A DNA stretch of 64,000 nucleotides. It comes from Streptomyces orinoci (lineage in GTDB: Bacteria > Actinomycetota > Actinomycetes > Streptomycetales > Streptomycetaceae). The position numbers were made by a program, and so were the translations under genes. The notes beneath the pieces were generated by a model. It saw only the letters and a list, made by a program, of their open reading frames with translations, was not told the origin of the DNA and ran no database searches. Of this stretch, positions 49,240-59,000 are shown piece after piece (within the stretch, counting starts at the first letter, position 1; every line of letters starts with the position of its first letter). The DNA lies in NCBI RefSeq assembly GCF_003121295.1, contig NZ_PHNC01000031.1:436439-500438 (forward strand), read 5' to 3'.

Positions 49240-49578
49240 GCGTATTCCTTTCGCGAAACAACCGTCTCCGGTCTCTCTCATGCTTGAAACATAGCAGGTT
49301 CGTTTCGAGCATGAAAGAAGATGGCCGCGCCGACCCCCTGGTGAAACGTGATCATGAAAGGGGCGTAACCACCCACCTCGGGCGACACCCTGCCAGTACG
49401 TGCCGGTACCGTTACTGACGTGACAGCTTCGGCAAAGGAGTCCTAAACTCCGCGTCGAAGACTTGTTCGACAACGAGACGAGCCGCGCACTGCCATGTAC
49501 TGCAACACGGGGGAGGGTGAACTGTGCCGATCAGTGATCCCGCTGTTGCATCCCTTTCATGCGCGATATCTTTCATGT
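49240..49578. promoter_or_regulatory. Divergent control region with repeated operators
   Basis: Four copies of CTTTCATG/CATGAAAG start at 49310, 49353, 49554 and 49570. A longer dyad, CATGCTTGAAAC (49279-49290) and GTTTCGAGCATG (49302-49313), matches at 11 of 12 positions. These lie between the leftward HTH gene and the rightward repressor, as expected for early lysis-lysogeny operators. Confidence 0.7.
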
Positions 49579-49998
49579 ATGACGTCCCGCGACGACTCCC
49601 ACACACCAGCCACGTTCGCCCACTGGTTGAAAGAACAACTAAGGCTTCACCGTTACGCAGACCGCGGCGGCCAAACGAGATTCGCCGCGGACAGCGGCAT
49701 CAGCCCCGCAACCGTGTCCCGGCTACTCCGCGGTGACGGACTCCCGGACCTGCGCACCCTCAACGCACTCTCCGAGGCTCTACAAGTCCCACTCTCCGAG
49801 ATCCTCGTACGCGCCGGCGTCCTCTCCCCCGAGGACCTCGCCCGGACCGCGACCCGCCCCATCCACCCCGAATCCATCACACCCACACAAGCCGCCCGCG
49901 AACTCGGAATCACAAGCCCCGAAGGCGTCAAGGCGTTCGAACGGATGGTGAACGGACTCCGCGCCACCGAACCGGACGACAAACGCGCAAGCGGGTAA
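49579..49998 (+). CDS. Phage repressor-like HTH protein
   Basis: 139 residues from ATG 49579. HTH at about 8-60 (THWxx-type start AHWLKEQLRLHRYADRGG, then ISPATVSRLLRGDGLPDL). The C-terminal part (about 70-139) is a small dimer-like domain with PIHPESITPTQAARELG. No LexA-type protease motif, so induction would not be by self-cleavage. No ribosome site precedes the ATG, and the CTTTCATG operators abut it, which suggests a leaderless message as for lambda cI. Confidence 0.75.
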   Translation: MTSRDDSHTPATFAHWLKEQLRLHRYADRGGQTRFAADSGISPATVSRLLRGDGLPDLRTLNALSEALQVPLSEILVRAGVLSPEDLARTATRPIHPESITPTQAARELGITSPEGVKAFERMVNGLRATEPDDKRASG

Positions 49999-50024
49999 CA
50001 GCACAAGAAAGGCACCGCCCCCTG

Positions 50025-50405
50025 ATGATCACGCGCGCGCAGCTCGCAGTCATCGTCTCCAGCCTCGTGTTCCTCGTCGGCCTCGTCATGGTCGTCGCAG
50101 GCGCAGTGCTCGGAACGAACCCCCGACTCGCGGACACCGGCTCAACGGTGGACTTCGCAACCCTGCCTCTCGTGATCCTCGCCATCGTCCGGCACCAGCA
50201 ATACATCTCCAAGGAGAAAGCGGAAGCATTCCGCCGAGAGGGATACCGCCTCGGTCTCGAACACGCCTCCCGCGGACTCCTCACCCCGCCGCCAGTCACA
50301 GACGGCGGCCCGCGAACCCCCGACCCCGACTTGGCAACCGTGCACCGCCTCTACGCGGTGCCCGGCCACGACGACGGCCTCGCCGCTTACCAGCAGGCGC
50401 AGTAA
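50025..50405 (+). CDS. Membrane protein of the lysogeny module (126 aa)
   Basis: 126 residues. One or two membrane segments within about 7-29 and 44-57 (IVSSLVFLVGLVMVVAGAVLG), then a charged cytoplasmic or external tail. Lies between repressor and integrase on the same strand, the usual site for lysogen-expressed superinfection exclusion genes. That role is inferred from place and topology only. Confidence 0.6.
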   Translation: MITRAQLAVIVSSLVFLVGLVMVVAGAVLGTNPRLADTGSTVDFATLPLVILAIVRHQQYISKEKAEAFRREGYRLGLEHASRGLLTPPPVTDGGPRTPDPDLATVHRLYAVPGHDDGLAAYQQAQ

Positions 50406-50494
50406 GGAGCGGCCCTCTGGCACGCACGCGCTACCGCGGGGGGTAGCGCAGCAGCCACCCCACCACCACAACCAAAGAGGGGGAAGACCGCGCA

Positions 50495-52159
50495 ATGACC
50501 GAGCCGTACATCGGTTACATCAGAGTCAGCACGTGGCGAGAGGAGAAGATCAGCCCCGAACTGCAAAAGAAGGCCATCCAAGCGTGGGCGAGCCGTACCG
50601 GCCGGCGCATCATCGCTTGGATCGAAGACCTCGACATGACCGGCCGCAACTTCAAGCGGAAGATCATGCGCGGCATTGAGATGGTCGAGCACGGACAGGC
50701 CCGCGGCATAGCCGTCTGGAAGTACAACCGCTTCGGCCGCAACGACCTCGGCATAGCCGTCAACCTCGCCCGCCTCGAAAAGATCGGCGGTCAACTCCAG
50801 TCCGCCACAGAGGAGATCGACGCCTCCACCGCCGTCGGCAAGTTCAACAGGTCAATCCTCTTCGACCTGGCCGTCTTCGAATCCGACCGCGCCGGCGAAC
50901 AGTGGAAGGAAGCCCACGCCCACCGCCGCGCCATGCAGCTCCCCGCCACCGGCGGACACCGATTCGGCTACATCTGGCACCCCCGCCGCGTCCCCGACCC
51001 CGAGCGACTCGGCGAGTGGAAGCTGCAAGACGAGTGGTACCAGGTCCACGAACACCAAGCCCCCTACGCGGAAACCGCCTACGAGCGAAAGGTCGAAGGC
51101 ACCGGCTTCAACAACCTCGTCCACTGGTACAACGGCGCCGGCATGCGCACCAGCCGCGGCGGACTCTGGTACGTCTCCAGCCTCATCCGCTACATGGACA
51201 GCGGCTTCGCCGCCGGCCTCCTGCGCATCCACGACCCCGCATGCAAATGCGCCTACGGCGAGAACAACGGGTGCATCAACAACCGGTGGATCTTCATTCC
51301 CGGCGCTCACGAACCCATCATCTCGTGGGACCTATGGGAGGCATACCTAAAGCACAGGCAGGACACCAAGAAGACCCCACCGCGGGCCCGCAAAGCCAGC
51401 TACGCCCTTACCGGCCTCGTCCGGCACAACCTGTGCCGCCACCACCTCAGCGCCGCCTCCGACAGCGGTCGGCACGACGGCAAGAACGTGCGCGGTCACT
51501 ACTACGTGTGCAGCCAGTACAAGCACCGCGGCAAGCAGGCATGCCCCCAGAACATCAACGCCCGACGCCTCGACGTCGAAACAGAAGTACGCCGGTGGCT
51601 CAAACGAGAAGCCGCTGCCGGCATCGACGCAGCACCGGCCACCGGGCAGACGCCTACCGCCAAGGACGAGCGAGCCATTGCGGCGCGCGAGCGGGCCCAC
51701 CTGCAAGTCGAACTGGCCAAGACCGAGAAGGCACTCGACAGACTCGTCACCGACTCGGCCCTCAACCCGGACAAGTACCCCGAGGACGTGTTCGCCCGAG
51801 TACGCGACCAATTCACCAGAGAAAAAGCCCGCCTTACCGCCGAGCTGAACAAGGTCGCCGAAGTGGAAAGCATGCCCATGGCCGAGGACTTCCGCCCCAT
51901 CGTCGTCGGACTCGCCGAAGAATGGGACACCCTCCTCGTTCAGGAGAAGAACGCGTTGCTCAAGCAGGTCATCCGCCGGGTAGTCGTCGGGTACGCAGAC
52001 GACGGCAAGAAGCGCAACCGCGGAATCGTCGTCCAGGTGCACCCCGTATGGGAGCGGGACCCATGGGAGCCCATCAAGGGCGAAATCCTCGCCCGCGCAG
52101 ACACCCCCCTCGCCGACGAAGCCCCGGACAAGCGGCCGACCGCCCTTGAGAACGCCTGA
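50495..52159 (+). CDS. Large serine integrase
   Basis: 554 residues. Resolvase domain at about 1-150 with catalytic Ser12 (YIGYIRVSTWREE) and IAVWKYNRFGRNDLG; recombinase domain at about 180-300; zinc-ribbon region near 345-390 (RHNLCRHHLS, YYVCSQYKHRGKQACPQ; one usual Cys appears replaced by His), then a coiled coil at about 400-480 (REKARLTAELNKVAEV). Catalyses attP x attB exchange at the CA crossover identified here. The gene lies 94 nt before the phage-borne ligase start. Confidence 0.93.
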   Translation: MTEPYIGYIRVSTWREEKISPELQKKAIQAWASRTGRRIIAWIEDLDMTGRNFKRKIMRGIEMVEHGQARGIAVWKYNRFGRNDLGIAVNLARLEKIGGQLQSATEEIDASTAVGKFNRSILFDLAVFESDRAGEQWKEAHAHRRAMQLPATGGHRFGYIWHPRRVPDPERLGEWKLQDEWYQVHEHQAPYAETAYERKVEGTGFNNLVHWYNGAGMRTSRGGLWYVSSLIRYMDSGFAAGLLRIHDPACKCAYGENNGCINNRWIFIPGAHEPIISWDLWEAYLKHRQDTKKTPPRARKASYALTGLVRHNLCRHHLSAASDSGRHDGKNVRGHYYVCSQYKHRGKQACPQNINARRLDVETEVRRWLKREAAAGIDAAPATGQTPTAKDERAIAARERAHLQVELAKTEKALDRLVTDSALNPDKYPEDVFARVRDQFTREKARLTAELNKVAEVESMPMAEDFRPIVVGLAEEWDTLLVQEKNALLKQVIRRVVVGYADDGKKRNRGIVVQVHPVWERDPWEPIKGEILARADTPLADEAPDKRPTALENA

Positions 52160-52171
52160 GCAACACACCCG

Positions 52172-52253
52172 AGGTAGTGACTTACCAGCGGGAACCCCAG
52201 CACAATCACCCGGAGCAACCACCGCGTAACCGGCCCTCCGGGAGGCACCCCCG
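52172..52253 (+). promoter_or_regulatory. Phage-carried copy of the ligase upstream region
   Basis: Nearly identical to 12284-12365, including CCCGAGGTAGTGACTTACC and GGGAGGCACCCCCG before the ATG. It gives the ligase gene a promoter and ribosome site in the lysogen. Confidence 0.7.
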
Positions 52254-53906
52254 ATGCAGAGCACCATGCAGGACGTACCGCTTCTGGTCTCGCGGATCTT
52301 GACCCATGGGTCAACCATCCATGCCAAAGCCGAAGTTCGCACCTGGACCGGGGAGACCACCCGACGCCGGACCTACGCCGAGGTAGGCACCCGCGCCGCC
52401 CAACTCGCCCACGCCCTCCGCGACGAACTCGGAGTGCACGAGTCGGACATCGTCGGCACGCTCATGTGGAACAACGCGGAACACCTTGAGGCATACCTCG
52501 CCGTCCCCTCCATGGGCGCGGTACTCCACACCCTCAATCTGCGGCTGCCCGCCGAGCAACTCGCCTGGATCATCAACCATGCCGCGGACCCCGTCATCAT
52601 CGTGGACGGGAGCCTCCTGCCGCTCCTCGCGGCACTGATGCCGCACTTGCCCACCGTGCGGCACGTGGTCGTCAGCGGCCCCGGTGACCGCTCGGTGCTC
52701 GACGGCACCGCCGCCACCGTGCACGACTACGAGCAACTGATCGCCGGCCGCCCGACGTCGTACGACTGGCCCGAGCTGGACGAACGCAGCGCCGCGGCCC
52801 TGTGCTACACCTCCGGCACCACGGGGGAGCCCAAGGGCGTGGTCTACAGCCACCGTTCCATCTACCTGCATTCCATGCAGATCAGCATGGCCGAGTCCTT
52901 CGGGCTGTCACCCGCCCACTGTTGTGCCCCTTTGGTTCCCATGTTCCATGTCAACGCCTGGGGGCTGCCGCACGCGGCGTTTATGTCCGGCGCCTCCCTG
53001 ATGATGCCGGACCGCTTTCTGCAGCCCGCGCCGCTGGCCGAGATGATCGAGCGGGAGCGGCCCACCATGACCGCCGGGGTGCCCACCATCTGGCAGGGGC
53101 TGCTGGCCGAGCTGGACGCCCGGCCCCGGAATGTCTCCTCGCTCCAGGCGGTGATCAGCGGCGGTTCGGCCTGCCCGCCCTCGCTGATGAAGGACTTCGA
53201 GGTGCGGCATGGGCTGCGGGTGGTGCAGGCGTGGGGGATGACCGAGACCTCCCCGCTGGGGGCGATGGCCTACCCGCCGCCGGAGCTGGACGCGGAGGAG
53301 TCCTGGCCGTACCGGATCAGCCAGGGGCGGCTGCCCGCCTCGGTGGAGGCCCGGCTGGCCGGGCCGGACGGGCGGCTGCTGCCCTGGGACGGGAAGTCGG
53401 CGGGCGAGCTGGAGGTACGCGGGCCGTGGATCGCGGCCGCCTACTACGGGGGCGCGGGGTGCGAACCGGTGCGGCCGGAGGACAAGTTCAGCCCCGACGG
53501 CTGGCTGCGCACCGGTGATGTGGGGACCATCAGCCCCGACGGCTATCTGACCATCACCGACCGGGCCAAGGACGTCATCAAGTCCGGGGGCGAGTGGATC
53601 TCCTCGGTGGAGCTGGAGAACCATCTGATGGCCCACCCGGAGGTGACGGAGGCGGCGGTGGTGGCCGTCCCTGACGAGAAGTGGGGTGAACGGCCGCTGG
53701 CCGCCGTGGTGTTGCGGGACGGCTCCGCGCTGACCTGCCAGGAGCTGCACGCGTTCCTGAGCGGACGGGTGGCGCGCTGGCAGCTGCCGGAACGGTGGGT
53801 ACGGGTGCCGGTGGTGCCCAAGACCTCGGTGGGGAAGTTCGACAAGAAGGTGCTGCGTCAGCGGTATGCGGACGGGGAGCTGGAGGTGAGCGTGCTGGGA
53901 CGGTGA
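52254..53906 (+). CDS. Acyl-CoA ligase, hybrid phage/host gene (complete)
   Basis: 550 residues of the adenylate-forming family: A3 loop YTSGTTGEPKG (185-195), A4 motif PMFHVNAWG (229-237), A5 WGMTETSP, A8 GWLRTGDVG and the C-terminal catalytic-Lys motif KTSVGKFDKK. Activates a fatty or aromatic acid to acyl-CoA via acyl-AMP. Residues 1-231 are phage DNA and the rest host DNA, joined in the His232 codon. Codon use changes there: C-ending, Cys-Cys-rich phage part; G-ending host part. Protein restored in the lysogen, with about 85 percent identity of its first part to the host version. Confidence 0.93.
   Translation: MQSTMQDVPLLVSRILTHGSTIHAKAEVRTWTGETTRRRTYAEVGTRAAQLAHALRDELGVHESDIVGTLMWNNAEHLEAYLAVPSMGAVLHTLNLRLPAEQLAWIINHAADPVIIVDGSLLPLLAALMPHLPTVRHVVVSGPGDRSVLDGTAATVHDYEQLIAGRPTSYDWPELDERSAAALCYTSGTTGEPKGVVYSHRSIYLHSMQISMAESFGLSPAHCCAPLVPMFHVNAWGLPHAAFMSGASLMMPDRFLQPAPLAEMIERERPTMTAGVPTIWQGLLAELDARPRNVSSLQAVISGGSACPPSLMKDFEVRHGLRVVQAWGMTETSPLGAMAYPPPELDAEESWPYRISQGRLPASVEARLAGPDGRLLPWDGKSAGELEVRGPWIAAAYYGGAGCEPVRPEDKFSPDGWLRTGDVGTISPDGYLTITDRAKDVIKSGGEWISSVELENHLMAHPEVTEAAVVAVPDEKWGERPLAAVVLRDGSALTCQELHAFLSGRVARWQLPERWVRVPVVPKTSVGKFDKKVLRQRYADGELEVSVLGR
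52921..52975. other. attR of prophage B
   Basis: Phage arm GTTGTGCCCCTTT (52921-52933), 13 nt, CA core (52947-52948), then host arm starting TGTCAACGCCTGG. The phage arm is inside coding sequence and reads Cys-Cys-Ala-Pro-Leu in the ligase. With the attL phage arm it makes a symmetrical attP of 54 bp. Confidence 0.92.
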
Positions 53907-54009
53907 GTGCGGTGCCGGGCGGGTGCGGCGCCGTTTCCCCGGCTTCGGTGCGCTGTGATCACCAGCGTGCCGCAGGCGGAAACGAGTGCCGCACCCGCCG
54001 GCAGGCGGC

Positions 54010-55272
54010 TCAGCCCCGCGTCCCCGCGACGGGCCGGAGCCACCCCAGCAGCCCCACCGCCACGCAGGCGCAGGCGATCACACACACCCCGTTCCAGCCC
54101 CAGGCTCCGAACGCCGGCCCGGCCAGGGCGGACGCCCCGGCCCCGGCGAGAAACGCCGAGCCGACATAGGCCGTGTTGGCCGTGGACGGGGCATCCGTGG
54201 CCGCCAACGCCCGGGTCTGGTTGGCCACTTGCCCGGCGACGAACCCGGCATGGATGAGCACCGCGGCCACGCACAGCGCCCACAACTGCCGCCCGCCCAG
54301 CCAGAACAGCGGCACCGACACCGCCACCAGCACATACCCGGCCGCCAGCACCCGCCCGGTACCGAAGCGGTCGATGAACACTCCGCAGACCGGTGCCGCC
54401 ACCGTGGAGGCCAGTCCGAACAGGCCGAACAGTCCGGCGGTGCCGGTGGACAGGTGGTACGGGCCGGAGGGCGCGGTCAGCAGCAGCGTCACCGCGGTCC
54501 ACAGCGCGCTCCAGGCGCCGAACAGTCCGCCCTGGCGCAGACAGGCGGCACGCAGCACGGGTGAGGAGATCACCAGGCGGGGCAGTGAGGCGGCGGCCCG
54601 CAGCGGGTGGGAGGCGCGGCGGGGGCGGGTTTCCGGCGGCAGCAGCGCGGTGGTCAGCAGCCCCACCGCCACCGTCAGTACCGCCGCGCCCCAGAAGACG
54701 GCGCGCCAGCCGAAGGCCTGGCCGGCCAGTCCGCCCAGCACCCGGGCCGCCACCCCGCCGGTGAACAGTCCGGCCACCACGGCGGACACATGGCGCGCCC
54801 GCCGCTCGGCCGGGGCCCGCTCGGCCACCAGCGGCACCAGCAGCTGGGGCACCACGGTCGCGGCGCAGGCCACCAGTACGGCCGCCGCCAGGGCGGGCAG
54901 TCCGGGCGCCAGGGCGGCCACCACCAGCGCCAGCCCGGTCACCACCGAGAGCACGGCCACCAGACGCCGGCGGTCGGCGGTGTCGCCGAGCGGGGCGAAG
55001 AACAGCAGCCCCAGGGCATAGCCGAGCTGGGCCACCGAGGCCACCCAGCCGGCGCCGGAGGCGGGTATGCCAAAGCCCCGGGCTATCAGGGCGAGCAGCG
55101 GGATGGCCAGGTAGACATTGGCCGCGGTGACCGCCGTACACAGGGCGATCACCCCCAGCGGAACTCCGCGCGGCCGCCCGGACGGGGCGGCTGCCAAGGC
55201 GGGTCCGGCGGCGGGCCCGGGGGCGGACGGGGAGCGCTGCTCGGCGCGGGTGGCGGTGGACGGGGAAGGCAT
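54010..55272 (-). CDS. MFS transporter (drug or metabolite exporter)
   Basis: 420 residues with twelve membrane segments. Motif A after the second segment reads GDTADRRRLVAVLS. N-terminal tail Pro/Ala-rich. Divergent from a TetR-type regulator with two palindromes between, so expression is probably repressed by that regulator until a ligand appears. Substrate unknown. Confidence 0.85.
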   Translation of the reverse strand: MPSPSTATRAEQRSPSAPGPAAGPALAAAPSGRPRGVPLGVIALCTAVTAANVYLAIPLLALIARGFGIPASGAGWVASVAQLGYALGLLFFAPLGDTADRRRLVAVLSVVTGLALVVAALAPGLPALAAAVLVACAATVVPQLLVPLVAERAPAERRARHVSAVVAGLFTGGVAARVLGGLAGQAFGWRAVFWGAAVLTVAVGLLTTALLPPETRPRRASHPLRAAASLPRLVISSPVLRAACLRQGGLFGAWSALWTAVTLLLTAPSGPYHLSTGTAGLFGLFGLASTVAAPVCGVFIDRFGTGRVLAAGYVLVAVSVPLFWLGGRQLWALCVAAVLIHAGFVAGQVANQTRALAATDAPSTANTAYVGSAFLAGAGASALAGPAFGAWGWNGVCVIACACVAVGLLGWLRPVAGTRG

Positions 55273-55283
55273 GGGGGGCTCCT

Positions 55284-55345
55284 AACCAACTGGTTGGTTG
55301 TGATCTTCGGCCAGGCCGCCCCGTCTGTCAACCAAACGGTTGGTT
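55284..55345. promoter_or_regulatory. Two TetR-type operators between the MFS and regulator genes
   Basis: AACCAACTGGTTGGTT (55284-55299) and AACCAAACGGTTGGTT (55330-55345) are near-perfect 16-bp palindromes 30 nt apart. The second ends 11 nt before the regulator start. They fit autoregulation and control of the divergent pump. Confidence 0.85.
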
Positions 55346-55356
55346 ACCATGTCGCC

Positions 55357-55938
55357 ATGGCAGCTCCCCGCGACCCCGAAGCGACAAAGGCCCGCATCTT
55401 CGACGCGGCCACCGCAGAGTTCGCCGCCCATGGCATCGCCGGCGCGCGGATGGACCGCATCGCCCGCGAGGCCAAGGCCAACAAGCAGCTGATCTATGCC
55501 TATTTCGGGAACAAGGCGGAACTGTTCTCCCAGGTGCTGGAGAAGCGGCTGACCCAGCTGGCGGTGGATGTACCGGTGGACGCCCAGGACCTGGACGGCT
55601 GGCTGGACCGCCTGATGGACTACCACCAGGCCAACCCGGAGCTGATCCGGCTCTTGTACTGGGAGGGCCTGGAGTACGGCAATGGCGCCTTCCCACGCGA
55701 GGAGACCCGCCGGGAGCACTACGACCGCAAGGTGGAAGCCTTCGCCGAGGCCCAGCGGCAGGGCGCCATCAGTTCCGACATCCCCGCCGCCGACCTGCTC
55801 TTCATGCTGATCGCCCTGGTCTCCTGGCCCAGCGTGCAGCCGCATATGCGGCGGCTGCTGACCGGGGACGGCGAGCAGGACCGCGAGCGGCTGCGCTCCT
55901 CGATCAGGACCGCCGCCCACCGGATGACCCGGCGCTGA
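55357..55938 (+). CDS. TetR-family transcriptional regulator
   Basis: 193 residues from ATG 55357. N-terminal HTH ATKARIFDAATAEFAAHG and GARMDRIAREAKANKQLIYAYFGNK are typical. The C-terminal ligand domain is about 130 residues. A longer frame from 54607 is antisense to the pump gene and is not real. Confidence 0.88.
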   Translation: MAAPRDPEATKARIFDAATAEFAAHGIAGARMDRIAREAKANKQLIYAYFGNKAELFSQVLEKRLTQLAVDVPVDAQDLDGWLDRLMDYHQANPELIRLLYWEGLEYGNGAFPREETRREHYDRKVEAFAEAQRQGAISSDIPAADLLFMLIALVSWPSVQPHMRRLLTGDGEQDRERLRSSIRTAAHRMTRR

Positions 55939-56005
55939 CCGCCGGACCGCCCGGTGGGGGCGGGATCAGCCGTCGTCCGCCCGGACCGCCCCGGTGCGGG
56001 CGGGA

Positions 56006-59000
56006 TCAGCCCGCGTCCGCGCCGATCTTGCCCAGCAGGTCCACGATCCGGGTCTGCACCTCCGCGCTGGTGGACCGCTCGGCCAGGAAGAGCACCGTCT
56101 CGCCCGAGGCCAGTCCGGGCAGTTGGGCCGGGTCCATGCCCGCCGAGGTGTAGACCACCAGCGGCGTCCGGCTGAGCAGGCCGTTGGCGCGCAGCCAGTC
56201 GATGATCCCGGCGCGCCGGCGGCGTACCTGCATCAGGTCCATCACCACCAGGTTGGGCCGGAGCTGCCCGGCCAGGGTGACCGCCTCGCTGTCGGTGGCG
56301 GCACAGGCGACCTGTACCCCGCGCCGTTCCAGGGTCGCGGTCAGCGCGTTGGCGATCGGCTCATGCTCCTCGATCAGCAGCACCCGGGCCGGGTGCATCT
56401 CGCTGTCCCGGGGGGCCAGCGCCTTGAGCAGCACCGCGGGATCGGCGCCATAGGCGGCCTCCCGGGTGGCCTGCCCCAGGCCCGCCGTCACCAGCACCGG
56501 CACCTCATTGGCCACCGCCGCCTGACGCAGCGACTGAAGCGCGGTACGGGTGATCGGGCCGGTCAGCGGGTCCACGAACAGGGCGGCCGGGTAGGCGGAG
56601 ATCTGCGCGTCCACCTCCTCCCGGGAGTGCACGATCACCGGACGGTAGCCACGGGCGGTGAGCGCCTGCTCGGTGGACGCGTCCGGCGCGGGCCACACCA
56701 GCAGCCGGCGCGGGTTGTCCAGCGGCTCGGGGGGCAGCTCGTCGTCCACCGGCGGGCGGGGGGCCGTCGGCCTGGTGATCTGGCCGGGCTCCGCACCGGC
56801 CGGGATCTCCACCGCGCCATTGGGCCCGTCCAGCGGCTCGGGTCCCTCCGCGCCCTCGTCCGGGGCGCCGATGGCGAAGGCCCGGCCCTCCGGAGCGGGC
56901 GCCGGGCGCGCGCCGGCCTTGGCCTCGCGCTCGCCCTCCGCCGGGTTGGCGAGCTTGCGCCGCCGGCCGGAACCCACACCGGTACCGCCGGGCGGGGTCG
57001 CGTCGGCGGGCATGGCGAAGGGCGCGCCCTGCCCCAGCGTGCGCACACTGATCGGCCGCGCGGCCGCCTCGGGCCTGGTCTGCTGCGCGCCGCCGGGTTC
57101 CTCGGCCAGCGGCCGCCGGGCCCGTCGCCGGGCGCCCGGGTTCTCGGGTACGGGCGGCTGCCCGCCGTCCCCACTGGGCCCCCGGTGGGTCCCCGGACGA
57201 CCGGGCGCCTCCGGGCCCTGCTGCGCGGGCTGTTCCCCGTCAGGCGCGGCCGTCACCGACGCCTCGGTGGCCACCGAACCGTCCGGCGCCGACGGCGCGT
57301 TGAGCGGCCGGCGCCCGGCGGGCACGCCGGGGGCGGGGTGCTCGCCGGGGGCGAGGAAGGCGCTGGTGCCGCCGACGCCGGCGGGCCCGGTGTGTGCGGC
57401 GTACCCGCCGGGGCCGGCCGCGGTGGACGGTCCTTCGTGCGGCGCGGCACCGCTGTGGGCGGGGGGCGCGGCCGGCCCCTCGGGTGGGGCCGAACCGCCT
57501 GGCGCGGTGGGGCGGTTGGGCTCGTCGGGGGCGAGGAAGGCACTGGTGCCGCCGCGCCCGCCCGGTGCGGTGTGCGGGGCGTATCCGCCGGGGGTGCTCG
57601 CCGTGGACGGCCCCTCGTGCGCGGCCGAACCGCCCTGCCCGGCAGGGCTGTTGTGCTCCCCCGGGGCAAGGAAGGCGCCGGGAGCGCCCGGTCCGGCATG
57701 GGGGCCCGGCGCGCCGTACCCGTCCGCCGTGGACGGCCCCTCCTGGGCGGCCGGACCGCCGGGTGCGGAGGGGTGGTTACGGCCTGCCGGAACGCCGGAG
57801 GCGTTGGCGTCGCCGGCCGCCGAACCACCGTGCGCCGCCGCGCCGTTGAGCCCCGCGGGGCCGGCCGGTGCGCCGGGCCGGCCGTATGCGCCGGGGCCGG
57901 CGGCCGCCGCCGGGCCGTCGGGAGCGTCCGAACCGCCATGCGGGGCCGGACCGTTGGGCGCACCCGCGCCCCCCGGCCCGTCGGGACGCGGCGAGTTGCC
58001 GGGCGCGACCGGCCAGCCATGCGCCCCCGGCACCCCCTCCGCACCGGAAGGACCGCCGGAGCCACCCGGCACCGCGGCCGTGCCCGGACCGCCCGGGGCG
58101 GCCACGGCCTCGGGCGCGTCCGGAGCCGCCGCCGCCCCCCGGGCCGCCTGGGGCGGGACCGAGGGGTCCGGGGCGGGGGCATAGGGCGGGCGCGGGCCAT
58201 CGGTGCGGTCGGCGTCGGCGGGGGGCAGGGCGAAGGCGGTGCGCGGGGCGTCCGGTTCGGTGTCCGCCTGGCCGGGGATGGGGCGCTCGGGGACCTCGGC
58301 GACGGCACGCCGGGCCCGGCGGCCGGCGGGAGCGGGGGCCGCCTCGGCGGTGGCGTCGGAACCGGGCGCACGGTCCGCCGCCGCGGGCGGCAGCGCGAAC
58401 GCGGCCCGGGGCGCCTCGGGTTCGGCCGCCTCGCGGCGGGCCCGGCGGCCGCCGCCCGGCTGCGCGGGCACCCGGCCGGCGCCGGAGGTCTCCTCGGCGG
58501 CGGGCGCCCGCCGCCGCCCGGTCGGCTGGGCCGGAACGGTCTCCGGCCGCTCGCCCTCGGCGCCCTCGGCGGCATCCCGCCGGGCACGCCGCCCGCTGCC
58601 CGGCTCGGGGGCGGGAGCGGCGGGGGGAGCAGGAGTCTGCGGGGCCCGGGGCGCGGGCATCGGCATTATGGTCGTGCCGCTGCCGATGCTGGCGGGCGAT
58701 TCGGGACGCTCCGGCGCCGCCGTCACCGGCCCGGCGGCCGCGGTCAGCGGCACCTCCAGGACATACGCCTGGCCGCCCGCCGCCCCCGGCAGCTCATGGG
58801 TCTGCAGCACTCCGCCGTGCCGGCGGATCACCGAGCGCACGATCGGCTGGTGCACCGGGTCCCCCCCGGCGTACGGGCCGCGCACCTCGATGCGTACCAC
58901 CGTGTCCCGCTTGGCGGCGGCCACCACAATGGTGGAGTCCCCGGACGGCGGGCCGCCGGCGGGGGCGTTGCCGGTGGAGTCCACCCCGGCCACATCGGCG

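Larger units (their letters stand above)
13061..52948. mobile_element. Prophage B, siphovirus-type, about 39.9 kb
   Basis: Bounded by the attL and attR cores. It contains a large serine integrase, repressor and Cro-like regulators, RecT and SSB, a replication initiator, terminase, portal, minor capsid, scaffold and capsid proteins, connectors, tail tube, tape measure and tail tip genes, tail fibre, endolysin and holin. All structural genes appear intact, so it may be inducible. The phage DNA includes the first 695 nt of an acyl-CoA ligase gene next to the integrase. Confidence 0.93.

Noticed and set aside
13061..52948. tRNA genes within the prophage
   Set aside because: No cloverleaf or T-loop motif with matching acceptor stems was seen; integration is into a protein gene, not a tRNA gene.
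13021..52975. Identity of this prophage with phage R4
   Set aside because: Both target acyl-CoA ligase genes, but the integrase sequence and core dinucleotide context here do not match what I remember of R4. Only the target type is shared.
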